Source of the DNA: JBJHDF01 sp050486405
GTDB taxonomy: Bacteria; Pseudomonadota; Gammaproteobacteria; Pseudomonadales; Cellvibrionaceae
Assembly (NCBI GenBank): GCA_050486405.1
Contig: JBJHDF010000002.1
Location: 124,001-188,000 of the forward strand
Reading direction: 5' to 3'
Length of the DNA: 64,000 nucleotides
Shown here: one piece after another, positions 36,732-45,543 of the stretch
Position numbering within the stretch: the first letter of the stretch is position 1
How the letters are laid out: every line of letters begins with the position of its first letter
Notes under the pieces: generated by a model
What the model was told of the DNA's origin: nothing
The model's input: only the letters and a program-made list of their open reading frames with translations
Databases searched by the model: none
Program-made: the position numbers and the translations under genes

Positions 36732-37871
36732 TCAGGCTGCTACCATCCGCGCCGCGATTTCCCCGGCGATATAGTGGGCATCCCGGGGGGCGCCGAGGAT
36801 GATGCCGGAGCTGAAACTGTGCAGCATGCGCAGGCCGAGAAAGTAAAAGCCGGGTATCGGCGTAACCCCGCGAATATGTTGGGGACGCCAATCCGCGTCG
36901 AAAATCGGCAGGTCGATCCAGCGAAAATCCCGTTTCCAGCCGGTGGCCCAGATCACCGCATCCGGGGTCATTTCGCTGTCATCGGCAAAACGCACCCGGC
37001 GTCCTTCGGCGTCCGTGACCCGTTCGGCCAGAGCAAATCCCTGCTCGGCGGCCAGGGTTTCCAGCGGTGGTCCGCAGGAGGCGTCGCCGTCCTTGGCGCC
37101 CATCTTCCGCGCCATGGGGGTGCCCGCCGGCATGTCCCACACCGCCAGCCGTCTCATCCACCACATGATGTCCGCTTCCTGGCGCAGTTCCGCTTCACTC
37201 AGGGCGACCTCCGGACCCTGGAGTTGCTCGTACACTTCGAGAAACGCCTTGCCGGTCATGCGTCGGGGCAGTCGGGGGTTGCTGCCCTGGGCCAGGGTCA
37301 CCGCATGCCGGCCTGCCAGATCGCTGGCGATCTGCACACCCGAGTTGCCCGAGCCCACCACCAGCAGGCGCGCGCCGGCGGGAAACTGTTCCGGGTTGCG
37401 GTATTCGCCGGAATGCATCTGCCGTACGCCCGGGTCCAGTTGCTGTGCGCAAGGGGGCAGATTGGGGGCCTGGAAGGGCCCCGCGGCAATCACCACCTGC
37501 CGCGCCCGCCAGTCGCCGCGATTGGTCTGCACCTGAAAGCGACCGTCACCGCCGCGCTCGATGCGTGTGACTTCCACGCCCAACTGTAGCGGCGTCTTGC
37601 GGGCTTTGACGAAGGCTTCGTGGTAGCGGATATTGTCCCGCCGGGTGACAAAACCGTGGGGGTCACGCACGTCCTCCATGCCCGGCAGGGAGAAGGTGAT
37701 CCAGTTGGGGGTGATCATGTTCATATTGTCCCAGCGTCGGTGCCAGGCTTCGGCCACCCGCTCACCCCGTTCCAGTACCTGATGCTCAATGTCGGCCTGT
37801 TGCAGAAAATAACTCAGTGACAGGCCGCACTGGCCGCCACCGACAATGATGATGTCTGTTGCTGCGCTCAT
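36732..37871 (-). CDS. Flavin-dependent monooxygenase / NAD(P)-binding oxidoreductase
   Basis: 379 residues. FAD-binding Rossmann motif VGGGQCGLSLSYFL at 11-24; a second nucleotide-binding motif LLVVGSGNSGVQIASDL for NADPH; and a late ATG-type motif DAVIWATGWKRDFRWID. The resemblance is to FMO/CzcO-like proteins that oxygenate amines, sulfides or ketones. It follows an HxlR-type regulator gene on the same strand (75 nt between), so that regulator is a likely controller. Substrate unknown. Confidence 0.88.
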   Translation of the reverse strand: MSAATDIIIVGGGQCGLSLSYFLQQADIEHQVLERGERVAEAWHRRWDNMNMITPNWITFSLPGMEDVRDPHGFVTRRDNIRYHEAFVKARKTPLQLGVEVTRIERGGDGRFQVQTNRGDWRARQVVIAAGPFQAPNLPPCAQQLDPGVRQMHSGEYRNPEQFPAGARLLVVGSGNSGVQIASDLAGRHAVTLAQGSNPRLPRRMTGKAFLEVYEQLQGPEVALSEAELRQEADIMWWMRRLAVWDMPAGTPMARKMGAKDGDASCGPPLETLAAEQGFALAERVTDAEGRRVRFADDSEMTPDAVIWATGWKRDFRWIDLPIFDADWRPQHIRGVTPIPGFYFLGLRMLHSFSSGIILGAPRDAHYIAGEIAARMVAA

Positions 37872-37945
37872 CGTCCGTTCCTCCGGTGGATTGCAGCCAG
37901 ACTAGCGCGGGATCACGGCGTCGACAACTACAGAATCTGTAGCGC

Positions 37946-38632
37946 TCAGCGAGCGGGTACCTGGCGGCGAATGTCGGCAGCCGGGCTCAGCAGCAGCCAG
38001 TCGGGGAAGTGTTTGCACAGCGGCCGGGGTCCGAGCAGGCGGACACTGCCTTCGCGAATGGCGCGCCGGATGGGCAGATCACCGTACCAGATCCAGGTGA
38101 TGGTGCGGCTGTCGGTGGTCACCAGCAGGTCCACGTCGAAACCCGGGTCGGTGATGCACAGGTCTACTCCCTGACAATTGCCCACCAGCCAGCGCCGCCG
38201 CCTGGCGGCGGGTTGGTCGGCAAACGAAAACTCGATTACCGTGCGCTCCCGGGGCAGATGCTCCAGTGCCAGGCGCCGGTGCATGTCCCACAGAATCAGA
38301 TCCGGATCGGCCCGGTCGGCACTGAGGTTGGCCGGCAGCCAGCGCTTGCCCCAGGTGGCCAGGTGTTCGATGGCGGGCATCAATTCCTTGCCGGCCCGGG
38401 TGAGCTGATATTCCGCATGTGTGCCGGTATTCATGCGTTGCACAATGCCGGCCTTCTGCAGGGTGGTCAGTCGTTTGGAGAGCAATGCCGGGGACATGCG
38501 CGGCACGCCGCGATGCAGTTCGTTGAAGCGCTGGCTGCCGAGCATCAATTCCCGCAGTATCAGGGGGGTCCAGCGCTCACCGACGATTTCCGATGCCAGG
38601 GCGAGTGGGCAGAATTGGCCGTAGCTTTTCAT
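37946..38632 (-). CDS. HxlR-family transcriptional regulator
   Basis: 228 residues. The winged helix HxlR domain is at about 1-100: FCPLALASEIVGERWTPLIL, LLSKRLTTLQKAGIVQR and YQLTRAGKELMPAIEHLATW. A further C-terminal SCP2-like domain (about 120-228) follows, which is longer than the minimal HxlR of about 110-120 residues. HxlR proteins often sense reactive aldehydes, quinones or thiols; there is a Cys at residue 8. Likely controls the flavin monooxygenase gene downstream. Confidence 0.88.
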   Translation of the reverse strand: MKSYGQFCPLALASEIVGERWTPLILRELMLGSQRFNELHRGVPRMSPALLSKRLTTLQKAGIVQRMNTGTHAEYQLTRAGKELMPAIEHLATWGKRWLPANLSADRADPDLILWDMHRRLALEHLPRERTVIEFSFADQPAARRRRWLVGNCQGVDLCITDPGFDVDLLVTTDSRTITWIWYGDLPIRRAIREGSVRLLGPRPLCKHFPDWLLLSPAADIRRQVPAR

Positions 38633-38689
38633 GGTGTGGCCTCGGGGTCATCGTGCAATTTCCGCGTCATTGCGTGACTGGATGATTGC

Positions 38690-40270
38690 TCACTCGTTGT
38701 CGGGCAAATGCGCCCGCCAACGTGCCAGCTGCGCCATCAGCGCGGCCGGGGCGTGCATCTGGGGGTTTGAGTGCTGATCTTCGTAGCCCTCTTCGGCTTC
38801 GCGTTCGGTAACCAGCTCCACCGCGCGGTGAAAGGCGACGGCGAAGTCGCGGGTATCATTCAGCGCCTGCTCAAAAAAGGCGCGGCCGAAGTAGGTCATG
38901 TCCGCTTCGTCCGAGCAACCGAAGGAGCGGCTGTCGGCATCGGCGGCGGTGATAACCATGCGGGTGTCACTGGCCAGGGGTTCAATGAAACCGCCGGCGT
39001 AGCAGGCGGAAACCACCACCACCTGCCAGGGCACTGGCGCGGCGTCCAGTTTTGCCGCCAGGGACTGGGCGCTCAGGTCGGGCAGTTGCATGCCGTTTTG
39101 GGCAATGGACAGTTTGTGATCCCGGGAGCCGTGGCTGGTGAGAAACACAAACAGAATATCCTGTTCGGCATCCATGTGTTCAGACAGGGCGGCGAGCGCC
39201 ATGTCGATACTGGTGGCGGTGGCCATGGGATACTTTTGGTGAGTGTTGCGACTGTTGACCAGCGCCAGTGAGCGACCGGCAGTGGCAAAGCGTCTGTCAA
39301 ACAGGTTCACCACAAACTCCACCTCCCGCCGGAAGACCTCTTCGGCGCCGTAGCTGCCGATGGCAAACAGGTAGAGATTGGGTCGGTCAGGCTCGCTGGG
39401 CGTCAGTTGTGCGAAGGCGGTGGCCAGAAGTTCGTGCTGGTTGTAGAGCAGTTCCTCCACTCGCTGTCGGATGGCGGCGCGATCTTCGGCGCGGTCGTCA
39501 CCGTCAACCAGGCGGTCCCACTGCCAGTGACCCTCAATGACATCGCCGCCATCGGCGGGTGTCAGCCGGCCCTCGCCGTGGCGTTGGCCGTAAACGAACT
39601 CACCTTCCCAGATGTCGCCGCTGGCGTATTCGATGCGGCCCTGGCCGTGATACCGCCATCCCTGGAACTCCCCCTGGTAGTGGACGTTCTCGTCGCGGTA
39701 GCTGCCTTCACCACTGAAGACGCCTTCGTCAAAGGTGCCGCTATAGATACCGCCATAACTGTCGTGGAAAACGCCCTCGCCGTGGGGGGTCCACTCCTTA
39801 AATGCACCTTCGTAGCGAGTGCCGTTGGGGTCGGTCCAGATACCCGTAACGATTTTCCCCCGCCTGAATTGGCCCGTGTATTTACTGCCCCTCGGGGTGG
39901 TGTGAGTGCCCTCGCCCTGGGGCAGGCCGCGTGCAAACTCACCCTCGTAGTGGCTGCCTTCGACCCATTCGACACGGCCCTGGCCGTGCGGGAGTCCGTC
40001 GCGGAACTGGCCCACATAGAGGGTGACTTCGGGAATGACTTTGCGGCCTTCGCCCTGCTTGAGTCCGTACCGGAATTCACCCTCGTAGTAGCCGCCGTTG
40101 GCCCATTCCAGGCGTCCGGTGCCGTGCAGTTGTCCGTCCACCAGCGGGCCGTAGTAGCGGCCGCCGTCCACCAGAATGGCGTCGGGTTGATCGGCGGTGG
40201 TGGCCAGACTGGCCAGTGCAGTGATCAGGGCCAATGTCGTTGGCCAGCGGGTGCGTTTCGACATATTCAT
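38690..40270 (-). CDS. Exported MORN-repeat protein with C-terminal C13 (legumain/caspase-like) peptidase domain
   Basis: 526 residues. Signal peptide 1-26 (start at Met1 or Met3), then about ten MORN repeats at 36-250 (units such as YYEGEFRYGLKQGEG, HYEGEFARGLPQGEG, YSGTFDEGVFSGEG), a helical spacer at 258-290, and a peptidase C13 domain at 297-480 with the His-Gly at 380-381 (LTSHGSRD) and the catalytic Cys at 423 (VVVSACYAGGF), followed by VITAADADSRSFGC. The catalytic dyad is intact. MORN repeats usually bind membranes or lipids, so an exported protease held at a membrane is plausible. It lies just downstream of an outer-membrane barrel and a sulfurtransferase on the same strand. Function of this combination is unknown. 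Confidence 0.92.
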   Translation of the reverse strand: MNMSKRTRWPTTLALITALASLATTADQPDAILVDGGRYYGPLVDGQLHGTGRLEWANGGYYEGEFRYGLKQGEGRKVIPEVTLYVGQFRDGLPHGQGRVEWVEGSHYEGEFARGLPQGEGTHTTPRGSKYTGQFRRGKIVTGIWTDPNGTRYEGAFKEWTPHGEGVFHDSYGGIYSGTFDEGVFSGEGSYRDENVHYQGEFQGWRYHGQGRIEYASGDIWEGEFVYGQRHGEGRLTPADGGDVIEGHWQWDRLVDGDDRAEDRAAIRQRVEELLYNQHELLATAFAQLTPSEPDRPNLYLFAIGSYGAEEVFRREVEFVVNLFDRRFATAGRSLALVNSRNTHQKYPMATATSIDMALAALSEHMDAEQDILFVFLTSHGSRDHKLSIAQNGMQLPDLSAQSLAAKLDAAPVPWQVVVVSACYAGGFIEPLASDTRMVITAADADSRSFGCSDEADMTYFGRAFFEQALNDTRDFAVAFHRAVELVTEREAEEGYEDQHSNPQMHAPAALMAQLARWRAHLPDNE

Positions 40271-40293
40271 CGGCTATCCCTACTGTGTCGTTT

Positions 40294-41088
40294 TCAGTAA
40301 AAGGACTGTTTCAACCCCACATACAGCCCCAGTGTGCGCAACTGCGCCTCTGTGGGTTCGACGGCGACTTCCGCTACCAGTTCTGCGCCGCGAATGACCC
40401 GGATGTCATTGCGGCCTGAGGCCGCCTTGCCGTGGTGTCCGTAGGACAGGCCCACATCGAGCGTAAACAGTTCCGAAAAACGCCAGCCGGTGCCTGCGTA
40501 AACGCTGGCGCCGAAATTCGTTGTCCGGCCGCCGGGCACCAGCGTCTCTGCCGGTTGATTGGCCAGTTCCGGAAATTCGTAAGTGGCGGTGCGCAGATGA
40601 TTGTGGCTCAGGGCAAGGCCCGCCCCCAGATAGGGCTCGAATGTACCCAGGGGCAGATCAGTCAGTCTGGCCAGTTCGAGAAAGCCGCGCCATTCGAGTC
40701 TTGTGTGGTCCAGGTCGGCGCGCACGGGTTGTTCAGCGCCGCTGTTCAGGAAATTGGCGTTGCCGCTGAAGCGGTAGTCCGGTTGATGGATCAACGCGAT
40801 TTCACTGCGCCAGGGGGCAGTGATCGGTGTTACGCCAAGTGCCAGGTCGAATCCCAGGCTGGTGCCGAAGCTGCCGCGCGCGCCCAGGGCGCGATCGTCC
40901 TCGCCCGTTACACAGCCGAAGTACAGGTGGCGACCGTCGCCGGGTGAGCAACGGCTGTCGCGAAAGCGGGTGTCGGCGCTCTGTTCAGCGATAACTGAAA
41001 TGCGCCAATAGGGCGTCAGCTCGACGGCGGGGACCGGCAGCGACAGCAGACCGGACAACGCAATGGCAAACCAAGTGAGTCGGATCAC
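40294..41088 (-). CDS. Outer-membrane beta-barrel protein
   Basis: 264 residues from a GTG start at 41088, 5 nt after the sulfurtransferase stop; the longer open frame upstream is only the other-frame shadow of that gene. Signal peptide about 1-20 (LLSLPVPA), alternating beta-strand pattern with many aromatic residues (FEPYLGAGLALSHNHLR; GASVYAGTGWRFSELFTLDVG), and a C-terminal strand ending in Tyr (LGLYVGLKQSFY), the BAM recognition form. Resembles small 8- to 10-strand barrels of the OmpW/PagL size class, but no enzyme motif is seen. It is 23 nt from the MORN-C13 gene, in the same operon. Confidence 0.8.
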   Translation of the reverse strand: MIRLTWFAIALSGLLSLPVPAVELTPYWRISVIAEQSADTRFRDSRCSPGDGRHLYFGCVTGEDDRALGARGSFGTSLGFDLALGVTPITAPWRSEIALIHQPDYRFSGNANFLNSGAEQPVRADLDHTRLEWRGFLELARLTDLPLGTFEPYLGAGLALSHNHLRTATYEFPELANQPAETLVPGGRTTNFGASVYAGTGWRFSELFTLDVGLSYGHHGKAASGRNDIRVIRGAELVAEVAVEPTEAQLRTLGLYVGLKQSFY

Positions 41089-41093
41089 GGGTA

Positions 41094-41900
41094 TCAGGTC
41101 TCCACGGGTGTGTCTGGGTGGTTGCCCCACTCGGCCCAGGAGCCGTGGTAGGCCTTGATATTGAAGCCCAGGCTCTTGCCCACCAGCCAGGTGAACCCGG
41201 AGCGGTGGTGGCTCTGGCAATGGGTGACGATGCGCTTGTCGGCGGTGATCCCCAGCGAGGCCAGATACTCCCTGGCATCGGCGCGGATGCGCAGACCTTT
41301 CTCTGGGTCCATCAGGCTGGTCCATTCGCAGTTGATGGCGCCGGGAATATGGCCGCCTTTTTGCGCAAACACTTTTTCGCCCCGATATTCTTCGGGGCTG
41401 CGGGCGTCCCAGATCACAAAATCCTGCTTGTCCAGCTCGCCCAGTATATCGGGAATTTCCACCAGCACATCGGGATTGATGGTGACGCTCACCTCGGTGG
41501 GTGTTACCGCCGCCGGTTCCGTGGATAGCGGCAGGCCGGCCCGCTGCCAGGCGTGCAGGCCGCCGTTGAGGTAGGAGTAGTGCTTGTGGCCTATTGCCTC
41601 GAGGGTCCAGATAAACCGGCCGGCCCAGCCGCCGCCCTCATCGTCGTAGGCCACCACATGGGTGTCCGGGGTCAGCCCGAGAAAGGAGAAAAGGCGGTTG
41701 AGTTGCTCGGCGCTGGCGATACGCCCCGGCGCCGGCGGCATATTGCACAGCAGGGTCTGGGGCGGTACCTGCACGGCGCCGTCTATGTGGCCCCGGCGGT
41801 AGCTCTGTTCGCCGGACAGGTCCACCAAAAGCAGTTTGTTGGGTTGGGCCAGCAGGTTGGCCAGTTCCTTGGGTTCCAGAACAAAGGGGAGCTTGGACAT
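41094..41900 (-). CDS. sseA: Two-domain rhodanese sulfurtransferase (SseA type)
   Basis: 268 residues from the ATG at 41900. Two rhodanese domains (about 5-125 and 150-265); the active-site loop in the second reads HCQSHHRSGF with the persulfide Cys after VTH. The first domain has the rhodanese fold elements VDLSGEQSYRRGHIDGAV but no catalytic Cys. It moves sulfane sulfur from thiosulfate or 3-mercaptopyruvate to an acceptor. The loop sequence differs from the classical CG[ST]GV[TS] of SseA and the CRKGVT of rhodanese, so the exact donor is uncertain. First gene of a three-gene run with the barrel and the MORN-C13 protein. Confidence 0.87.
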   Translation of the reverse strand: MSKLPFVLEPKELANLLAQPNKLLLVDLSGEQSYRRGHIDGAVQVPPQTLLCNMPPAPGRIASAEQLNRLFSFLGLTPDTHVVAYDDEGGGWAGRFIWTLEAIGHKHYSYLNGGLHAWQRAGLPLSTEPAAVTPTEVSVTINPDVLVEIPDILGELDKQDFVIWDARSPEEYRGEKVFAQKGGHIPGAINCEWTSLMDPEKGLRIRADAREYLASLGITADKRIVTHCQSHHRSGFTWLVGKSLGFNIKAYHGSWAEWGNHPDTPVET

Positions 41901-41928
41901 ACAGGGACTCGACAATACAGTTCAGGGT

Positions 41929-42948
41929 TCAGGGGTTGTCCAGCGACGCCAGAATGCGACGGTAGCTGTCCATACGCTCCTGGCGGATATGGCCATCGGT
42001 CAGAGCCTGCAGTATGGCGCAGCCGGGTTCGCTGCGATGACTGCAGTCGCGGAACTTACAGTGCCCGATATAGGGCCGGAATTCAATAAAACCCTCCAGC
42101 ACCTGTTCCGGAGTCATGTGCCAGAGGCCGAATTCACGGATGCCCGGCGAGTCGATCAACTGGCCGCCACCGGGGAAGTGCAGCAGGTGCGCGCCGGTGG
42201 TGGTGTGGGTGCCCTGCTGGCTGTCGGACAGGGCGCCCACCCGCAACTGGCTGTCCGGCAGCAGGGCGTTGATCAGTGAGGACTTGCCAACCCCGGACTG
42301 GCCGACAAACACGCTGGTGTAGTCGGCCAGGTAGCGGGCCAGTGCCTCCAGCCCCTGGCCGGACTTGCTGGAGACTTCCAGCACTGCATAGCCCAGTTCC
42401 CGGTAGCTGCGGGCCAGGGTGGCGGCGTCGCCGTCGCCCTGATCTAGCGTGTCGCACTTGTTGAGGATCAGCGCCGGAGCAATACCCAGGGTTTCCGCTG
42501 CCACCAGGTAGCGGTCGATCAGGTTGGCGTGGGGTTCGGGGCGCGGGGCTATGACCACCAGTATACGGTCGATATTGGCGGCCACGGTTTTCAGATCGCC
42601 GTAGGGGTCCGGGCGGCAGAGGGCGGAATCCCGGGGCTGTACCGCCACCACCACGCCAAAGGGTTCGCCGTCGCGCCAGATCACCCGGTCGCCGGTGACC
42701 AGGGAGCCGAGGTTGCTGCGCAGGTGGCAGCGTTTGACACTGCCTGCGTCCGGCGCTCCGGTGGCCTCTACCAGCACCTGGGTGCCGTAGTGGGTGATGA
42801 TCAGCCCGCGCTGTTCGGGGCCCAGGGCACTGTCGTCTTCCAGGCGGGCGTCGGCCTCGCTGCTGCGCTTTTCCGCCCGCGCCATGCGCTCCTGCTGGAT
42901 TTTCTGAATGCGCCATGCCTGGCGGCGGCTGAGCTTGCGTTTACTCAT
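41929..42948 (-). CDS. rsgA: Small ribosomal subunit biogenesis GTPase
   Basis: 339 residues from the ATG at 42948; the open frame extends upstream through the orn gene region but the family N-terminus (KRKLSRRQAWRIQKIQQERM) fixes the start. OB-fold about 60-110, circularly permuted GTPase with NKCD (G4), FVGQSGVGKSSLIN (G1, about 214-228) and DSPGIREF (G3), then a C-terminal zinc site C-x5-C-x-H-x5-C (CKFRDCSHRSEPGC). It checks the decoding site during 30S maturation. Divergent from orn, as in Pseudomonas. Confidence 0.96.
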   Translation of the reverse strand: MSKRKLSRRQAWRIQKIQQERMARAEKRSSEADARLEDDSALGPEQRGLIITHYGTQVLVEATGAPDAGSVKRCHLRSNLGSLVTGDRVIWRDGEPFGVVVAVQPRDSALCRPDPYGDLKTVAANIDRILVVIAPRPEPHANLIDRYLVAAETLGIAPALILNKCDTLDQGDGDAATLARSYRELGYAVLEVSSKSGQGLEALARYLADYTSVFVGQSGVGKSSLINALLPDSQLRVGALSDSQQGTHTTTGAHLLHFPGGGQLIDSPGIREFGLWHMTPEQVLEGFIEFRPYIGHCKFRDCSHRSEPGCAILQALTDGHIRQERMDSYRRILASLDNP

Positions 42949-43020
42949 CGAGTGCTGGAGCGGCCCTGTGCGTGGTAACCTGAACGCCAATTGTGCACTA
43001 TTCGTCAGGGAAAAACCGCT

Positions 43021-43569
43021 ATGCAAAACGAAAACAATCTGATCTGGATCGATCTGGAGATGACCGGTCTGGACCCGGACAGGGATGTGATCATCGAAAT
43101 CGCCACCCTGGTCACCGACGCCTACCTGACCACCCTGGCCGAGGGGCCGGTGCTGGCCATCCACCAGCCGGACGAGGTGCTGGACGCCATGGACGAGTGG
43201 AACACCCGGCAGCACGGCCAGTCCGGTCTGACCCGGCGGGTGCGTGAGAGCCGGGTGACCCTGGCCGAGGCGGAGACGGAGACACTCGCCTTTCTCAACC
43301 AGTGGCTGCCGGCGGGCAAGTCACCCATGTGCGGCAATTCCATCTGTCAGGACCGGCGTTTTCTCGCGCGGGGCATGCCGAAACTGGAGCGCTTTTTCCA
43401 CTACCGCAATCTGGACGTGTCCACCGTCAAGGAACTGGCCCGCCGCTGGCGGCCGGAGGTGGCCGAGGGTGTAAAGAAGGACAGCAGCCACCTGGCCATG
43501 GACGACATCAAGGATTCCATCGCCGAGCTCAAGCACTATCGGGAACATTTCTTTCGGGTGCAAACGTAA
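43021..43569 (+). CDS. orn: Oligoribonuclease
   Basis: 182 residues, standard length. DEDDh exonuclease: WIDLEMTGLD (D, E), a second Asp in GNSICQDRRFL, and HLAMDDIKDSI with the catalytic His and Asp. It degrades 2- to 5-nt RNAs and pGpG, the end product of c-di-GMP breakdown, so it also connects to the diguanylate cyclase in this window. The stop is one base from the stop of the convergent FlgT-like gene. Confidence 0.97.
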   Translation: MQNENNLIWIDLEMTGLDPDRDVIIEIATLVTDAYLTTLAEGPVLAIHQPDEVLDAMDEWNTRQHGQSGLTRRVRESRVTLAEAETETLAFLNQWLPAGKSPMCGNSICQDRRFLARGMPKLERFFHYRNLDVSTVKELARRWRPEVAEGVKKDSSHLAMDDIKDSIAELKHYREHFFRVQT

Positions 43570-43570
43570 A

Positions 43571-44917
43571 TCAATGTCCGCCCAAAACCGGTACCAGGGC
43601 AGTGTAGCGGCCGTACAGGGGCTGCTGGCCGTTGACTCTGGCCGTGGCGTGCCCCGGGTAGACTTCGGTGACCTGGAGCAGGGTGCCGGTGTTGATCATG
43701 CGCACGTCGTTTTCACCAAAGCGGCCGGTCACCGGCTGGATCAGCAGTTGGTAGAGGGGTAGGGCGTCGCCGGGCTTCAGGCCGCTGGCGGCGCCGCTGT
43801 GCAGGGTGACCCGGTCGCCGCCAGAGTGGGCGTCGACGCGAGCCATGTAGGGCAGGCAGTTGACAGTGGTGTCCAGATCCGTCGCCGCCTGGGCGAGCAG
43901 ACTGTGTACCTGTCGGCCGTAATCAGTGCGCCAGAACCGCGCCGAGGCGAAGCCCGGCCCCCGGCGCTGGCTGAGGTTCCAGATGCCGCTGGTCTCGTAC
44001 TGTCTGCGCTGCAGCAGTTGTCCGGTAATACCGTCCCACAGACTCAGTTCAAAGGCGAAGCGGCGGTCGCGCCGGTCCAGCGGGGTTTTCAGACGGGTGA
44101 GGTCGTGGGCGGCGTTGCTGCCGCGCTCCAGCAGGCCGGGGGAGTAATTACTGCCGGGGCGGCTCATGCTCATATCCAGAATCCGGCCGCTGACCAGATA
44201 CTGCGCCCGGTGCTGTTCGGCCAGTAATCGGGTCTGGCGGGCCTGCTGGCTGGCGTCGTCGCCCGTGTCCAGCCCCCGTGGCAGCACCGCCAGCGAGGAA
44301 TAGCCGCCGAGTTCCGCCAGGTGCTCGCGCAGCAGCAGCGGCATCTGCTGGTCTACCTGATGCAGTCCGCCGCCGGTGGCGGACTGCAGTTCGTGGCGCG
44401 GAAAGGCGGTGAGCAGCAGGCTGCGACCCAGATGGTGCTCCCCTTGTCTGGGGCAGTGACTGTCGTCGGCCAGGGACGAATAGTAGCCGATCCGGTTGTC
44501 GTGCCCGGTCCGGGGCGGTTCCCGCAGCAGCGCGGGCTGCTCCGTGGCTGCCGCAGGCTGGCTCGCCGGCGGCGGGGCGGCCATAGGTGTGTCGCGGCGG
44601 CTGGCGGGCCGTTCCGGCGCTGGGTGGCTTGCCAGGGGCTGGGCGCGGCGCCGCTCGGGCCCGGCCAGGGTTTCTTTGGTGACCTCGACGGCTGGCGTGC
44701 CGGCGGTGGTTGTCGGGTCGGGGGTTTCGGATTCGTCCGTCCAGCGAATGCTGGCCGTACCGGGGTCTTCCTCGGTCTCGTCGTCTTCCTCAACGAAATC
44801 CCGATCGCTCACAAAAAAGGGAATATAGCCATTTTCTTCCGTTACGCTCTGACTCCAGGCGCTGCTCGACAGCAACAAGAGGGCAGCGGTGACAAGTGCT
44901 GTGCGGCTATGAATCAT
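43571..44917 (-). CDS. FlgT-like flagellar assembly protein
   Basis: 448 residues. Signal peptide 1-22 (SSSAWS), an acidic and proline-rich disordered stretch of about 110 residues (25-140), and then a domain pattern like the middle and C-terminal domains of FlgT: AQYLVSGRILDMSMSR, FELSLWDGITGQLLQRRQYETS, and the final SH3-like part with VTLHSGAASGLKPGDALPLYQLL and ATARVNGQQPLYGRYTALVP. In Vibrio FlgT helps form the H ring of the flagellar motor. The disordered insert near the N-terminus is unusual. No flagellar genes are near, so it is a lone copy; the call is moderate. Confidence 0.65.
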   Translation of the reverse strand: MIHSRTALVTAALLLLSSSAWSQSVTEENGYIPFFVSDRDFVEEDDETEEDPGTASIRWTDESETPDPTTTAGTPAVEVTKETLAGPERRRAQPLASHPAPERPASRRDTPMAAPPPASQPAAATEQPALLREPPRTGHDNRIGYYSSLADDSHCPRQGEHHLGRSLLLTAFPRHELQSATGGGLHQVDQQMPLLLREHLAELGGYSSLAVLPRGLDTGDDASQQARQTRLLAEQHRAQYLVSGRILDMSMSRPGSNYSPGLLERGSNAAHDLTRLKTPLDRRDRRFAFELSLWDGITGQLLQRRQYETSGIWNLSQRRGPGFASARFWRTDYGRQVHSLLAQAATDLDTTVNCLPYMARVDAHSGGDRVTLHSGAASGLKPGDALPLYQLLIQPVTGRFGENDVRMINTGTLLQVTEVYPGHATARVNGQQPLYGRYTALVPVLGGH

Positions 44918-45016
44918 CGTGGCGTATCCGGAGTCTGAATCGGTTTGGTCGCGGCGCCGGGTACCCGGCTCGCGTCCCTATGGTATAGAATCGGCCCGGA
45001 GAGGTTTTTCTTGAGG

Positions 45017-45505
45017 ATGATCAGACCCTTGAAGAGTGTTGCAGCGGGTTGTCTGGGTGCTATCCGGAGACCTGGAGCGTGGCTGACGGTATTGCTGGCG
45101 TGTAGCCTTGCCGGCTGCGCGTTGGGCGGCGGTGGGCGCCACTTCTCCCACATGGACGAAACCCTGGATATCAACATACTACCGGACAGCAGCAAGCAGT
45201 TTGTCTACCGCCTGCAACTGCAGGGCCGTCCCGAGCCCGACAACCCGCGAGTACACCGCTCCCCGGCTGATCGCAACTACAGTCAGCGCGGCATGGTGGA
45301 ACCCACCGATGCCAACTATCGGCGCCTGCAGCAAAATGCTGAGCGGGCGGTCGCCCGAGCCGGCTATTGCCGCCGGGGCTACATGGAACTGGACTACCGG
45401 CTCTCCTACCATCAGCTGTGGTTGCGCGGAGAGTGTCGCGAGGGCGCCAGTGCGGAAGATCTGGAGCGCTTCGGCGATGTTCAGACTTTGCGCCCCGGCC
45501 GCTGA
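45017..45505 (+). CDS. Small predicted lipoprotein
   Basis: 162 residues from the ATG at 45017. A TTG two codons upstream (45011) sits 6 nt from GAGAGG and may be the real start. The N-terminal signal ends in the lipobox LAGC (about residue 33), followed by GGGG. The mature part has conserved-looking segments VYRLQLQGRPEPDNP and AGYCRRGYMELDYRLSYHQLWLRGEC, with two Cys that could form a disulfide. No family recognised. It lies 38 nt before rlmI on the same strand. Confidence 0.75.
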   Translation: MIRPLKSVAAGCLGAIRRPGAWLTVLLACSLAGCALGGGGRHFSHMDETLDINILPDSSKQFVYRLQLQGRPEPDNPRVHRSPADRNYSQRGMVEPTDANYRRLQQNAERAVARAGYCRRGYMELDYRLSYHQLWLRGECREGASAEDLERFGDVQTLRPGR

Positions 45506-45543
45506 CGCAGCCGCCACCGCCACAACAACCAACTGGACCCCCT

